The translations under genes were made by a program, and so were the position numbers. DNA of 37,158 nt, taken from positions 1 through 37,158 of the forward strand of contig NZ_FMWS01000018.1 of NCBI RefSeq assembly GCF_900103255.1, given 5' to 3'. Positions 18,268 through 28,512 of the stretch are shown one piece after another; position 1 is the first letter of the stretch; every line of letters begins with the position of its first letter. Below the pieces are notes generated by a model. It had not been told where the DNA came from, ran no database searches, and was given only the letters and a program-made list of their open reading frames with translations. The DNA is from Gilliamella bombi (GTDB lineage Bacteria > Pseudomonadota > Gammaproteobacteria > Enterobacterales > Orbaceae).

Positions 18268-18996
18268 TTATTTTACCATCATGACAGGGATAACGGCATG
18301 TTGTGCCCGTTTTAATGCCGAGGTTACATCTGCGAAACTAGTAATCTTACAATGTTCAATTTTATTTTTTTCACAATAATTAACTAACTTGTCTTTGGCA
18401 AAAACGAAATCAACATTATGTGATACGCAATAGTCTGATGTACCGTCACCAACATATAATATTTGCGAAAAGTGCTGTTGTTTTTTTACATGATTACATT
18501 TGCAATTACCACTTTGCTTAATACAGTCCTTGTTTGCGTAAGGAAACTCAAGGCGCCAGCTGCGTGCGTTATTATGCATTAATTTATTAGCAAAAATTGG
18601 TAAATGTTCAATACCATGACGTTTTAAAATAAACTCAATGGCATAATCTAAACCGTCGCTGACCACATGAACGGGAATATTGTTCTGTTCTGTATAATGA
18701 ATAAAAGCTTTAAAATCCGGGTCTATTTCAATTTGTGATAAAACTTGATTGAGTTCATCTAAGCTTGCATCCATTAATGCAATTTGTTTACTCATACATT
18801 CTTGAGAGCCAATTTTACCGTTAACCCACAATTCTTCAAGCTCATCACAACCATTTTGACCAAAGTGGCTTAGTAAAGTATCGGTGACATCTTTAACACT
18901 AATCGTACCATCAAAATCACACAAAACAATTGGCGTGTGATTTTGTGGATAAGATGGATGAAAAAGATGGTTCGCTATTGATGAAAAAGTATTCAT
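18268..18996 (-). CDS. HAD-superfamily (MtnX/SerB-like) phosphatase
   Basis: 242 residues from the ATG at 18996 (MNTFSSIA). Longer in-frame starts up to 19131 would run into the rstA promoter and give an unconserved leader, so the inner ATG is preferred, though no strong ribosome-binding site is seen for either. Motif I D27-F-D29-GT, motif II VVSDG, and motif III VGDGTSDYCVS with a Lys upstream (KKQQ). Domain order fits HAD-IB phosphatases such as MtnX and phosphoserine phosphatase. An unusual CKCNH Cys cluster sits near residue 180. First gene of the minus operon; it would remove a phosphate from a small metabolite. Confidence 0.8.
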   Translation of the reverse strand: MNTFSSIANHLFHPSYPQNHTPIVLCDFDGTISVKDVTDTLLSHFGQNGCDELEELWVNGKIGSQECMSKQIALMDASLDELNQVLSQIEIDPDFKAFIHYTEQNNIPVHVVSDGLDYAIEFILKRHGIEHLPIFANKLMHNNARSWRLEFPYANKDCIKQSGNCKCNHVKKQQHFSQILYVGDGTSDYCVSHNVDFVFAKDKLVNYCEKNKIEHCKITSFADVTSALKRAQHAVIPVMMVK

Positions 18997-19076
18997 TTTG
19001 ATAAAAAATAGTCTATTTATAGATATTGGCGTAAATTCTCTCATAGAGTTGCTATAAACTTTGTAGCCTCTTTGTA

Positions 19077-19112
19077 TATATTTTGTAACGGGAAAAAAAT
19101 TATCTGTATAAT
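19077..19112 (+). promoter_or_regulatory. rstA promoter with RstA-box-like site
   Basis: TTGTAA (19083-19088), 18 bases, TATAAT (19107-19112). Overlapping the -35 is TATATTTTGTAACG (19077-19090), which matches 9 of 12 defined bases of the RstA box as I recall it (TACATNTNGTTACA). This would allow autoregulation, and perhaps control of the divergent HAD-hydrolase-SMR operon. Confidence 0.5.
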
Positions 19113-19154
19113 GAGGTATCTCTAGGTACAAGCTACAGTAATCGAGAACAGATA

Positions 19155-19883
19155 ATGAGTGAACGTATATTAATCATTGAAGATGATCAGCGCTTAGCTA
19201 ATTTAATTCAAGTTTATCTAATTCGGCAAGGATATCTTGTTGAATGGCATAATAGTGGAGAAGGGGCAGAAGAAAAGATTCAACAACTTAATCCCGATCT
19301 AGTTATTTTAGATGTAATGTTACCTGTAAAAACAGGTTTTGATATTTGTCGAGATATTCGTACATGGTTTAGTAATTTTATACTGATCATGACAGCAAGT
19401 GAAGATAATATTGATGAAATTGTTGGGCTTGAATTGGGAGCGGATGATTATTTAGCAAAACCAGTTGAACCCAGATTATTATTAGCGCGAATACGAGCTT
19501 TATTACGACGGAAACAGATAGAAACCGACAAAGACAATACGAAAGAGTTTGTTTTACCACAGAATAATAAAACTTTAATATTTGATAATCTAGTCATAGA
19601 CGGTGAAAACCGAAAAGTACTCTTGCACGAGCAAAAAATTGATTTAACTACTGCCGAATTCGATCTGCTATGGTTGCTTGCTTATAATGCGGGAACTATT
19701 CTTTCTCGAGATGATATTTTTTCTCAAGTAAGAGGGATCGATTTTGATGGTAGCGATCGTTCTATTGATGCTCGTGTTTCAAGACTTCGTCGTAAATTAC
19801 TCGATGATCCAGATAATCCGTCTCGCATAAAAACAGTGCGAGGAAAAGGCTACTTATTTATGCGAGAAGGAGAAAATCATTGA
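19155..19883 (+). CDS. rstA: RstA-like OmpR-family response regulator
   Basis: 242 residues. Receiver domain 1-120 with acidic pocket E9-D10-D11, phosphoacceptor D53 in VILDVMLP, switch Thr in LIMTASE and Lys in YLAKPVEP. C-terminal winged-helix DNA-binding domain (~140-235) with LTTAEFDLLWLLA, RG.DFDGSDRSIDARVSRLRRKL and RGKGYLF, which closely track E. coli RstA (239 residues). In enterics RstA acts with RstB under PhoQP and low pH control. Its stop overlaps the start of the sensor gene. Confidence 0.87.
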   Translation: MSERILIIEDDQRLANLIQVYLIRQGYLVEWHNSGEGAEEKIQQLNPDLVILDVMLPVKTGFDICRDIRTWFSNFILIMTASEDNIDEIVGLELGADDYLAKPVEPRLLLARIRALLRRKQIETDKDNTKEFVLPQNNKTLIFDNLVIDGENRKVLLHEQKIDLTTAEFDLLWLLAYNAGTILSRDDIFSQVRGIDFDGSDRSIDARVSRLRRKLLDDPDNPSRIKTVRGKGYLFMREGENH

Positions 19884-21223
19884 GTCAATTATTAGCCAAG
19901 CCGCTATTTTTTAATCGCCGTATTGTATTTTATCTAGTTATTTTACTTTTATTGCAAAGTATTATTGCTTATGGTGCTTTATTGGTTTTTGATTCATTAC
20001 CTTCATCATTAACCGATATGCCAGATGATCATGTTGTATTTCGTGAATCTCAACGAGGTACAGTGAATCTGATTCGTATGCAAATTAAAGAACATAAAGA
20101 TCGACCCCTTCAAGAAGTGGTTAATGAATTGCAACCTTATTTTGGCTACCCTATCGAAGTGTTACCAATTAACACACCGTTACCTGATACTGTGCTTAAC
20201 GAGTTAAAAAAACTTGGTTTTTCTTATGATGGTGATAATGAGATTGTTTATATAGATTTAAAAGATGGCAATTTGCTTCAATTAGGCCCGATTGTAATGC
20301 GGGATATTTTGGCATCCAATACCATGTCGTTGACCATCTTTCTTGTTATTTGGGCTTTGTTTAGTGCTATTGTTTTTTTTATTTTAATTTATATGGCTTT
20401 TAGTGCCGTATGGAAGGATCTAGTTAATATCAGACAAACCGCCGAGCAGTTAGGGCAAGGTAATTTAAAAGCCCGAACCGAAAATGTTAAAGGTTGGTTA
20501 TTTAAGCCGCTAGCAAATGTTTTAAATAATATGGGAACGCATATTGAACATCTAGTTGGTACCAATCAAACAATCTCTCATGCGATGGCTCATGAATTAC
20601 GTACACCTCTTGCCCGTATGCGATTTGAACTTAGTATGCTTGAAGAGTCAACCGATGAAAAAGAGAGATTTTTGCTACAAAAAGGCATGAGTGATGATAT
20701 TAATGAACTTGAGACATTAATCAATGCTAGTTTAAATTACTTTAAAATTCAGCAAAGCAATGTTGAATTAAACTTCACGAGGGTATCATTAAAACAGTGG
20801 AGTGAAAAAGTTTGCCAATCCCTAACATTATTTAAACCAAAAGGATTTGAACTAACTTGTAATAGCCAAGATGCATATGCAATGATTGATACTAATTTAG
20901 TTGAAACCATAGTTAAAAATTTGTTACTAAATGCTTTTAAGTATGCAGCACATAAAGCAGTTTTGAATATCACAAAACAAGAAAATCGAGTCATTCTTGA
21001 AATCGATGATGATGGTGTGGGCATTCCCTTTGATGCACGTGAAAAGATTTTTATGCCTTTTGCCAGACTTGATACGAGCCGAACTCGCTCAACTGGAGGT
21101 TATGGACTCGGTTTAGCTTATGTAAAACTAATGGCAGAATTTCATAATGGTAAAGCCTTTGTTGTCACTAGCCCACTAGGTGGAGCAAGATTTGTGGTTT
21201 CATTGAAATCGGGTGATGAATAA
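19880..21223 (+). CDS. rstB: RstB-like sensor histidine kinase
   Basis: 447 residues. The start is TTG at 19880, supported by AAGGAG 7-8 bases upstream and a 4-base TTGA overlap with rstA. TM1 at ~14-35, a periplasmic sensor of ~115 residues, TM2 at ~153-180, HAMP at ~180-230, then the HisKA H-box HAMAHELRTPLAR with phosphoacceptor H238. HATPase_c has N-box NLLLNAFKYA, G1 DDDGVGIPF, F-box IFMPFARLD and G2 GYGLGLAYV. Domain order and pairing match E. coli RstB (433 residues). Confidence 0.87.
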   Translation: MSQLLAKPLFFNRRIVFYLVILLLLQSIIAYGALLVFDSLPSSLTDMPDDHVVFRESQRGTVNLIRMQIKEHKDRPLQEVVNELQPYFGYPIEVLPINTPLPDTVLNELKKLGFSYDGDNEIVYIDLKDGNLLQLGPIVMRDILASNTMSLTIFLVIWALFSAIVFFILIYMAFSAVWKDLVNIRQTAEQLGQGNLKARTENVKGWLFKPLANVLNNMGTHIEHLVGTNQTISHAMAHELRTPLARMRFELSMLEESTDEKERFLLQKGMSDDINELETLINASLNYFKIQQSNVELNFTRVSLKQWSEKVCQSLTLFKPKGFELTCNSQDAYAMIDTNLVETIVKNLLLNAFKYAAHKAVLNITKQENRVILEIDDDGVGIPFDAREKIFMPFARLDTSRTRSTGGYGLGLAYVKLMAEFHNGKAFVVTSPLGGARFVVSLKSGDE

Positions 21224-21485
21224 AAATAATTAGTTGTATTTTTAGCGAAAACCGTCAGGTAGAGCTTTTATTTTGTTTAATTTTTTATTTTTGTATTTTT
21301 GCTAAAAAGATATGTTTTTTAGTTAAAAATAGCAGGGTTTAATCAAAGATTAATTTTGTCGATGTGAATCGTTTGTTTTCCATTTCAGAAATAAGAAAAA
21401 TTTGTTATATTCATTACATAATAAGCAATAATATAGCAAATATTCTCAATTTGTTATTAATAAATATATCACCAGAGGTTTTTTT

Positions 21486-23162
21486 ATGAGCGGTTCATTA
21501 CCGAGCGAAACAGATAATCGTCCATCTAATTTTATTCGCCAAATTATTGATGCTGATTTAGCAGCAGGAAAATATAAAACTACGCACACACGTTTTCCTC
21601 CAGAGCCTAATGGTTATTTACATATTGGTCATGCTAAATCAATATGTTTAAATTTCGGTATTGCGCAAGATTATAAAGGTAAATGTAATTTACGTTTTGA
21701 CGATACCAATCCGACTAAAGAAGATATAGAGTATGTTGAGTCGATTAAAGAAGATGTCCGTTGGTTAGGGTTTGAATGGGATGGCGAAATTTGTTACTCA
21801 TCTGACTATTTCGACCAATTATATGAATATGCTATTGAGCTAATCAATAAAGGACTTGCTTATGTTGATGAGCTTTCAGCTGATGAAATCCGTGAATATC
21901 GAGGAACACTTACTCAGCCGGGTAAAAATAGCCCTTATCGTGATCGTAGCATCGATGAAAATTTAGCGCTTTTTATCCAAATGAAAGAGGGAAAATTTGC
22001 CGAAGGAAAAGCATGTCTGCGTGCTAAAATTGACATGGCATCACCATTTATTGTGATGCGAGATCCAGTGTTATATCGTATTAAATTTGCAGAACATCAC
22101 CAAACAGGTAATAAATGGTGTATTTATCCAATGTACGATTTCACCCACTGTATTTCAGATGCGATTGAAAATATTACCCATTCACTTTGTACACTTGAAT
22201 TCCAAGACAATCGCCGTTTATACGACTGGGTATTAGATAATATTACAATCGAGGCACGGCCTCATCAGTATGAATTTTCAAGATTAAATCTTGAATATGC
22301 GATTACTTCAAAACGTAAATTAAATTTACTTGTGTCAGAAAAGATTGTTGATGGTTGGGATGATCCGCGTATGCCGACTGTTTCAGGCTTACGTCGTCGT
22401 GGTTATACACCAGCTTCGATCCGTGAATTTTGTCGTCGAATTGGTGTGACAAAACAAGAAAATACCGTAGAAATGAGTACTCTTGAGTTTTGTATTCGCG
22501 AAGATCTTAACGAAAATGCGCCTCGTGCTATGGCGGTGCTCGATCCGGTTAAAGTTGTCATTGAAAACTTCTCGGATACTATTGATGAAGTGCTTAATAT
22601 GCCAAATCATCCAAATCGTCCTGAACTGGGTCATAGAGAAGTCACTTTCACTCGTGAAATATATATTGATCGTGCAGATTTTAGAGAAGAAGCCAATAAA
22701 AATTACAAACGTTTAGTATTAGGTAAAGAAGTGCGATTGCGTAATGCCTATGTGATTCGAGCAAATCGAGTTGAAAAAGATGCCGAAGGTAATATTCAAA
22801 CGATTTATTGTAGTTATGATCCAGCAACCTTAAATAAAAATCCTGAAGATGGTCGTAAAGTCAAAGGTGTAATTCATTGGGTTTCAGCTAAATTTGCAAA
22901 ACCAGCCGAAATTCGCCTGTATGATCGTCTATTTAATACGCCAAACCCAGGTGCAGCAGAGGAATTTTTATCAACCATTAATCCTACTTCGTTAGTGATT
23001 AAGCAAGGTCTTGTTGAACCTAGTTTACAAAAAGCTCAGGCGGGGAAAGCTTATCAATTTGAACGAGAAGGTTATTTCTGTTTAGATAGCAAGTTTGCAA
23101 CTGAAGATAAGCTAGTGTTTAACCGAACCGTAGGGTTAAGAGATAGTTGGAACGAAGCGTAA
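21486..23162 (+). CDS. glnS: Glutamine-tRNA ligase
   Basis: 558 residues, like E. coli GlnRS (554). Charges tRNA-Gln with glutamine. Class-I HIGH motif in [15 protein letters not shown] (~residues 40-55), FDDTNP, and the KMSKS equivalent TSKRKLNLL (~275) followed by GWDDPRMPT. The C-terminal two-barrel anticodon-binding domain includes KGVIHWV. The ~260-base upstream gap holds no gene. A hairpin follows the stop. Confidence 0.97.
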   Translation: MSGSLPSETDNRPSNFIRQIIDADLAAGKYKTTHTRFPPEPNGYLHIGHAKSICLNFGIAQDYKGKCNLRFDDTNPTKEDIEYVESIKEDVRWLGFEWDGEICYSSDYFDQLYEYAIELINKGLAYVDELSADEIREYRGTLTQPGKNSPYRDRSIDENLALFIQMKEGKFAEGKACLRAKIDMASPFIVMRDPVLYRIKFAEHHQTGNKWCIYPMYDFTHCISDAIENITHSLCTLEFQDNRRLYDWVLDNITIEARPHQYEFSRLNLEYAITSKRKLNLLVSEKIVDGWDDPRMPTVSGLRRRGYTPASIREFCRRIGVTKQENTVEMSTLEFCIREDLNENAPRAMAVLDPVKVVIENFSDTIDEVLNMPNHPNRPELGHREVTFTREIYIDRADFREEANKNYKRLVLGKEVRLRNAYVIRANRVEKDAEGNIQTIYCSYDPATLNKNPEDGRKVKGVIHWVSAKFAKPAEIRLYDRLFNTPNPGAAEEFLSTINPTSLVIKQGLVEPSLQKAQAGKAYQFEREGYFCLDSKFATEDKLVFNRTVGLRDSWNEA

Positions 23163-23176
23163 TTTAATATGCTACA

Positions 23177-23200
23177 ATTCGCCGGCTTAAGTCGGCGAAT
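23177..23200 (+). terminator. Probable terminator after glnS
   Basis: ATTCGCCG (23177-23184) and CGGCGAAT (23193-23200), 8-bp stem with an 8-base loop, 15 bases after the glnS stop. The trailing T-tract is weak (GTTTGTT). Confidence 0.6.
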
Positions 23201-23341
23201 GTTTGTTACCACAATGACTTAAGCCAAAATCAAAGCCTTTTATTGTCTCTATCATCTTATCTAATTAAAAATTATCAGTATTTAGATGTGTGGTGCACTC
23301 AATGGAGTAAATTTCTATTAAGTGCTTATTTCTAGTCATTT

Positions 23342-24712
23342 TTATGACTTTTTAACTTCGTTAAGTAATTTTAATGCAATAATAATTAATATGATAGCGC
23401 CAATAACTAAGCTAACCCAAATTAACCATTTAGGTAAAATTGAATTTCTTGTCGGATCATTATTTGCTTGGGATAATACTTTTTTACCTGCTAGTTTAAT
23501 ATTTTCACCAATAAAGGCTTGTGGCACATCAACTACAGATATTGAATCTGAAAGTAATGCTTTTTCACTTAACGATGCAGACGTTGCTTTTGCTGATCCC
23601 CAGGCTAGAATGAAGGGACCATTATTGGCGCTATTAAAAACAACACTCATGCGATTGCGGTAAGCTGTTAGTTGTGGTGCTTCATCAAAGCTTGCGTTGA
23701 TGGCTTTAATTTTTAATTGTTTAATAATTAATCCAGCACCGATATGTTGGCTATGATCATTGCTATCTATGTTTCGAATAATATAGTCATCAAGTTTATG
23801 CCATGTTTTATCTTTGTCATCGGTTTTATAATAGATGCTAGTAGGTAAAACCATACGTGGGTTTTGTAGCTTAATTGATAACTCTCTAACTGGTTGAGGT
23901 GATGGTAACTGATAAGTTGCTTCTTGACCATCTGATGATGTTAGTTCGAAGTTAATTGGGAAAAGAGCTAATTTTGGTGTTTCTTTTCTTGAAGTAAATT
24001 CAATTTTTTTGACGTTAGGAACAGTGGATTGATCTGACTTTAATAATAAAATCCAATAGCGTGCTTTGTAATTAGTGTTTGTTGGTATATCAATTGTATT
24101 TACTCTAAGTGACTGATTATTATTGTTATCAGTCAAAGACATCATTGGAACATTATTGAGTGCAGTTTGCCAATTACTTAAATCTTGGCTATAAAGCAAT
24201 TTGGCGGATGCTTGCCAATTTTGACTTTCAGTTACATCAAAATCAATGGATAAACGACTTATGGCTTGTTCTAACTTAACATTTTCGGGAATTTGCAATA
24301 AATACCTTGCGTTATAGCCTCCTTGGCTATTTGCTTTATCGAGATAGATTTGAACATCTTTATTGTTGATATTGATATTATACTGTTCAATCGCCATTTT
24401 GCTTTGATCTTCATCTTTGTTTTCATTTAACGCGTAAATAGCTACTGGGAAAGTTTGATTATTATCACTTTGCTGATAAACATTGACTAATGCATAAGGT
24501 ACAGGCTGACCTTTTTGGTTAAAAATGCGAATATCATCTAATGAACTTGATAATGTTTGTGTATAAACATCATGAGTCAGTTCTATTCTGCTATACATGC
24601 TAGTATCGTTGGAGATATCAATCATGGCACCATAGGCATACTGATTAGTTTTGTCTATCGCTTGGCTAAATCCACTTATTAATAACAGCGAACTCAATAA
24701 AAATTTTTTCAT
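23342..24712 (-). CDS. DUF3999-family exported membrane-anchored protein
   Basis: 456 residues. Signal peptide MKKFLLSSLLLISGFSQA, a large periplasmic region with a conserved-looking start (YAYGAMIDI, SRIELTHDVY), beta-rich segments and a single C-terminal TM (WLIWVSLVIGAIILIIIAL, ~425-448) followed by a short basic tail. DUF3999 proteins are recurrent partners of DUF2339 proteins, as here (130 bases downstream on the same strand). Biochemical function is not known; an envelope role is inferred from topology. Confidence 0.8.
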   Translation of the reverse strand: MKKFLLSSLLLISGFSQAIDKTNQYAYGAMIDISNDTSMYSRIELTHDVYTQTLSSSLDDIRIFNQKGQPVPYALVNVYQQSDNNQTFPVAIYALNENKDEDQSKMAIEQYNININNKDVQIYLDKANSQGGYNARYLLQIPENVKLEQAISRLSIDFDVTESQNWQASAKLLYSQDLSNWQTALNNVPMMSLTDNNNNQSLRVNTIDIPTNTNYKARYWILLLKSDQSTVPNVKKIEFTSRKETPKLALFPINFELTSSDGQEATYQLPSPQPVRELSIKLQNPRMVLPTSIYYKTDDKDKTWHKLDDYIIRNIDSNDHSQHIGAGLIIKQLKIKAINASFDEAPQLTAYRNRMSVVFNSANNGPFILAWGSAKATSASLSEKALLSDSISVVDVPQAFIGENIKLAGKKVLSQANNDPTRNSILPKWLIWVSLVIGAIILIIIALKLLNEVKKS

Positions 24713-24841
24713 AATTTTTTATCCATAATAATCAATGACATTCACGAATTTTTATTTATTGTTATATTAAACTGAATGATATTATCAGAATGATTTCTGA
24801 AAACGTCATTGTTAAACTTAAACCTATTTTTTATAGTGTAT

Positions 24842-27800
24842 TTATTCATCAGTATCATCATTTTTTAACTTAGGCGGTAATGGTGCTAGATATCCAATTA
24901 ACAGCATTAATAACGCAACACCAATAAAGGCAAATGCACGAAGTAATCCATCAAGCTCACGGATATCTACAAAGATTAATTTAATAATAACGATCACTTG
25001 AATAAATTCACCGCTATACCATATTTTCCGAAGTGAATAACGGTGTCCAATAGTCACCAATATTACTGCAGTTAACATCCAAAGTAATGATGCAGTCATT
25101 TGGACAATATTATTGTGCCATAAAGAATTAGCTGTCCAAGATATGTCAAATATTTGGCTTAAGCAGCGTAAAACGATACTGTTTCCCCAGAAAAAGGTTA
25201 AAACAATTAAAGGCACTAGAACCATATTAGGTAATGGTATTTTAAAGTTTGCAAGATTCATTATCCTGCTATTTAGTTGTAAATGGTTTATTGCAAGTTT
25301 TAACCAAACGCTAAACATCATTAAAGCAAAGATTGCACTTTCTTCAAGTGGATTAATGATAGGAACATAATTCCAATAAATGATTTGACCACTCATACCA
25401 AGCCCAATTATTAAATAAAATCCTAAATAGATAACAATAGGTAATAAGCCTATCATCCAATAAGATTTAATTAATGATATTGTGGTCATAATTTGGCGTT
25501 TAATCAGTATATAAAATAGTAGAATAATGCTGCTAGCAATAGTTGCAGTTACACTCCATTTTATTACTTCGTATCCCCATGGTAATTGATTAAGTAAATG
25601 AGTAGATTCTCGTGTTATCCAGTATAAAATCATCCAAAATAAACTGATGTGTAACATATCAAATAAACGATAAGTATTTTGTTTATTTATTTTAAAACTA
25701 CGATTTACAATACTGTTTGTGATAAGTGCCTTTCCAATATGTAAATAATAGTAAGCACTAACAAAGGCTATGATCCAAACCACACTCCAAATGCCCGAGT
25801 TTAATAAATAGCAGGATTCGGCATAACTTTTAAATAAAGCTAGTAATATCATTAGCCATAAGGTTAACCCAGAATAACAGAGCTGATGCCAATTGATTTT
25901 TTTCCCAACGATATACCATAGCCATGAAGAAAAAGTGAAGCATAATAAAATTGGTAATACTTTTGATGTTGTATTGTCAATATGTAAATGAACACTTGAT
26001 AAAATCCATATTACCCAAAATATAACAGCAACAGCGATAAACATCGTTTTAAGTAAATTATTTGTAGTAATTCTACGACCATAGCAATGCCATAAACAGG
26101 CATTCACTAGCAAAATGGCACTTATAATACCAAGTAGTAGTGTAAGTGAGCTCGGATTTAATTGTTCACATTCGAAAGATATACAAGCGGAAACAATACC
26201 AAATAATGTAATTGCGACACCTAATAAAGCAGTACGATAATGTTTTTGCGAAAGCATAATCCAACTTAATGCTGTTCCTTCAAATAACCAAATTGTGGCA
26301 GTCCAATTGGCACTAAAGGTAAGTGGAATAGCCAACGTACTAAATGATAGACCAATGGCCAAGCCATAAAGCGAGATTTTTTTTGCTGAAGATTTCAACA
26401 AGCGCAGAATGAAATAAGAGCCAATAATATAAAACAGACCAAATGCCAATGATGAAAATGCAGGTCCAAATTTCCACTGATTGGTAATAGAATATTGTAA
26501 TGCAAAACCGGATAACGGTGTGCCAAATAGTAAAATTAAATCAATAGCATTTTGATTATGTTCTTTATTAAAACTTCGAACCGAGAATAAAACAGCTAAA
26601 ATACCATAAATTAACATATTGGCGATGATAAATATTTGGCATTCAATGTAAAACTCAGGGCGGAAATTACTCATTCCCCATAGTAGAGATATTACAAAGG
26701 TGAATAAAAATCCTAATAAATTAAGTATTCGCCAAGACTGCCAGATGCTAACAACTAAAATAGCACTGGAAATCATCAAATAATAACTAAATAAAGCAAT
26801 ATGATTGCCTGAACCATTGGATAGTAAAATCGGTGTCACATAACCGCCGATACTGGCTATAATTGCTAGACTCATAGCTCTTTGCAAAATGGAAAATAAA
26901 ATGCTTGTTGAGCAAATAATCAACAAAATAGCAAACGTAATTAACATAGGTACAAGTTCGTATAACCTATAGGCGGCAAATATGGTCAGATATAAAACAG
27001 CAAAGGCACCGCCTTGTAGTATTAAGGCGTAGATTTCTCGTTTATGTCTTAATTTCCAACCGATTCCTAACAAAACAAAACCTAATACTAAGCTTCCTAA
27101 GATTCTGATCTCAGGTGAAATATAATCATGTTCAATACTGTATTTAAATAGATAGGTTAGACCTAAAAATAAGATCACAATAGCAATTTTGGCAATTACA
27201 TTGCCTTTAATTAACCAATTAAAAAAAATAAATAACGGATTGGGTTCAGTACTTGTAACTGGCCTGTATTGTGGGTTAAATGGATCTGTTGTTTGTGATG
27301 TAGTTTCATCAAGATTGATTTTTTCTTGTTCTGGAGTTTCTATCGCCAGAGATTCGCTAACTAATGTTGGTAACTCTTCTTCCTGACTGAGTTCTTGATA
27401 TTGAGAATCGGGTTGTTCTACTGTTACTGAATCAAGTTGCATATTTTCTTGTAACAGGGCGGGTTCATTTTGCTCATTAAGTTGCAAAAGTCCATCGTTT
27501 AAATGGTTATTATTAGCTGCACAAGGTAAAGAAATTTCGGTTGGAGGCTCTATTTGAACAGCAATATCCGCTGTTTCTTCAGTAGTATTGCTATTTGAAT
27601 ATTCAAATTGCGAATTAGTATTATCGTGCTCAATATCCTCTTTTTCATCTGAATTTTCTGAATAATTAATTGGCTCGGACGTCGTTTTATGAATTAAATT
27701 GGAATTTTCTTCTAACTCAACCGAGCTATTTTGCTGATAAAGTTGTTCTTTGAGTGATAAAAGGGTTTCTTGTACCTCTGTTAACTGAATTCTTAACCGG

Positions 27801-27889
27801 ACAATTTGATCTTTCAAACTAGAAAGATTAATAAATGCCACTATAATTATTACTACTGCGAAGAATAAGAAATAAAAAAGAAATTCCAT
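24842..27889 (-). CDS. DUF2339-family polytopic membrane protein
   Basis: 1015 residues. N-terminal TM (~2-20), a heptad-like segment (SSLKDQIVRLRIQL, ~25-55), an acidic Glu/Asn/Gln-rich disordered stretch (~56-210), then more than twenty hydrophobic helices from ~228 to the C-terminus (for example GNVIAKIAIVILFLGLTYLF and LRILGSLVLGFVLLGIGWKL regions). This layout is that of DUF2339. The ribosome-binding site AAGGAA lies about 9 bases before the ATG. It precedes the DUF3999 gene in what is probably one operon. Function unknown. Confidence 0.82.
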   Translation of the reverse strand: MEFLFYFLFFAVVIIIVAFINLSSLKDQIVRLRIQLTEVQETLLSLKEQLYQQNSSVELEENSNLIHKTTSEPINYSENSDEKEDIEHDNTNSQFEYSNSNTTEETADIAVQIEPPTEISLPCAANNNHLNDGLLQLNEQNEPALLQENMQLDSVTVEQPDSQYQELSQEEELPTLVSESLAIETPEQEKINLDETTSQTTDPFNPQYRPVTSTEPNPLFIFFNWLIKGNVIAKIAIVILFLGLTYLFKYSIEHDYISPEIRILGSLVLGFVLLGIGWKLRHKREIYALILQGGAFAVLYLTIFAAYRLYELVPMLITFAILLIICSTSILFSILQRAMSLAIIASIGGYVTPILLSNGSGNHIALFSYYLMISSAILVVSIWQSWRILNLLGFLFTFVISLLWGMSNFRPEFYIECQIFIIANMLIYGILAVLFSVRSFNKEHNQNAIDLILLFGTPLSGFALQYSITNQWKFGPAFSSLAFGLFYIIGSYFILRLLKSSAKKISLYGLAIGLSFSTLAIPLTFSANWTATIWLFEGTALSWIMLSQKHYRTALLGVAITLFGIVSACISFECEQLNPSSLTLLLGIISAILLVNACLWHCYGRRITTNNLLKTMFIAVAVIFWVIWILSSVHLHIDNTTSKVLPILLCFTFSSWLWYIVGKKINWHQLCYSGLTLWLMILLALFKSYAESCYLLNSGIWSVVWIIAFVSAYYYLHIGKALITNSIVNRSFKINKQNTYRLFDMLHISLFWMILYWITRESTHLLNQLPWGYEVIKWSVTATIASSIILLFYILIKRQIMTTISLIKSYWMIGLLPIVIYLGFYLIIGLGMSGQIIYWNYVPIINPLEESAIFALMMFSVWLKLAINHLQLNSRIMNLANFKIPLPNMVLVPLIVLTFFWGNSIVLRCLSQIFDISWTANSLWHNNIVQMTASLLWMLTAVILVTIGHRYSLRKIWYSGEFIQVIVIIKLIFVDIRELDGLLRAFAFIGVALLMLLIGYLAPLPPKLKNDDTDE

Positions 27890-28512
27890 ACCAATTTTTC
27901 CTTATATTTTTTATTTCATGATCACTTATTTGTTTTTATCGTTAATTAAAATATTAAGTTAGTATTTTGCTGATGAACAGTAAATCAGTAATTAATCAAT
28001 AAATCAATATGTTTGAATAAACTATCATTAGAGTAACTTGATAATAATTTGCTTTTTTATTTAGAATTTTAGTTAATTGAAATTTCTTTGCTAAAATTTA
28101 ACAGTTAAATGAAATATAAAAGCTCTAGTACTAAATATCTTATAAATGCTTGATTTTACTAAAAACGCTTAAATAGAAAATTCAATAAAATCAATACTCT
28201 ACCTGAATGATTTTAGAGTAAAAAACTTTTTCATAATACTGCAAGGTCAATATACCTACCTTATTCCTGTATCAAAATATCCTAACCCTCATACTTAATT
28301 CATTTCACTTACCAAAATAGATCCAATTCTTAGTAAAAAAGAATTATATATCATATTGATTTTATTTTTCTTTTTGGTTATTTCTTTTGGTTAAAAAACA
28401 GAATTTTTATCTATCTCCTGATTAACTGTATTTAATATAGCCACATCGTGCGCTTTCTTTTATAATATTGTCTTATTTCTTCTCTATTTTTAGCTTAAAA
28501 AGAGTAATTTTT
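27890..28512. other. Divergent intergenic region upstream of purL
   Basis: This 623-base AT-rich gap holds the third copy of the stem-loop repeat (28150-28282) and a TATAAT-like hexamer at 28461-28466, about 46 bases before the purL ATG. I find no gene and no recognisable PurR operator in it. Confidence 0.5.
28150..28282 (+). repeat. Dispersed intergenic stem-loop repeat, copy 3
   Basis: TTGATTTTACT (28150-28160) and AATAAAATCAA (28184-28194) are the stem arms. The tail CTACCTGAATGATTTTAGAG and then TTATTCCTGTATCAAAATAT matches copy 1 at 1366-1450. It lies more than 24 kb from the other copies and far from any adhesin gene, so it is not simply part of the adhesin duplication. Confidence 0.7.

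Noticed and set aside
23322-23663. 113-codon plus-strand ORF
   Set aside because: It runs antisense to the 3' part of the DUF3999 gene and shows no independent coding features.
28400-28512. PurR operator upstream of purL
   Set aside because: No sequence close to the ACGCAAACGTTTGCGT consensus was found in the leader.
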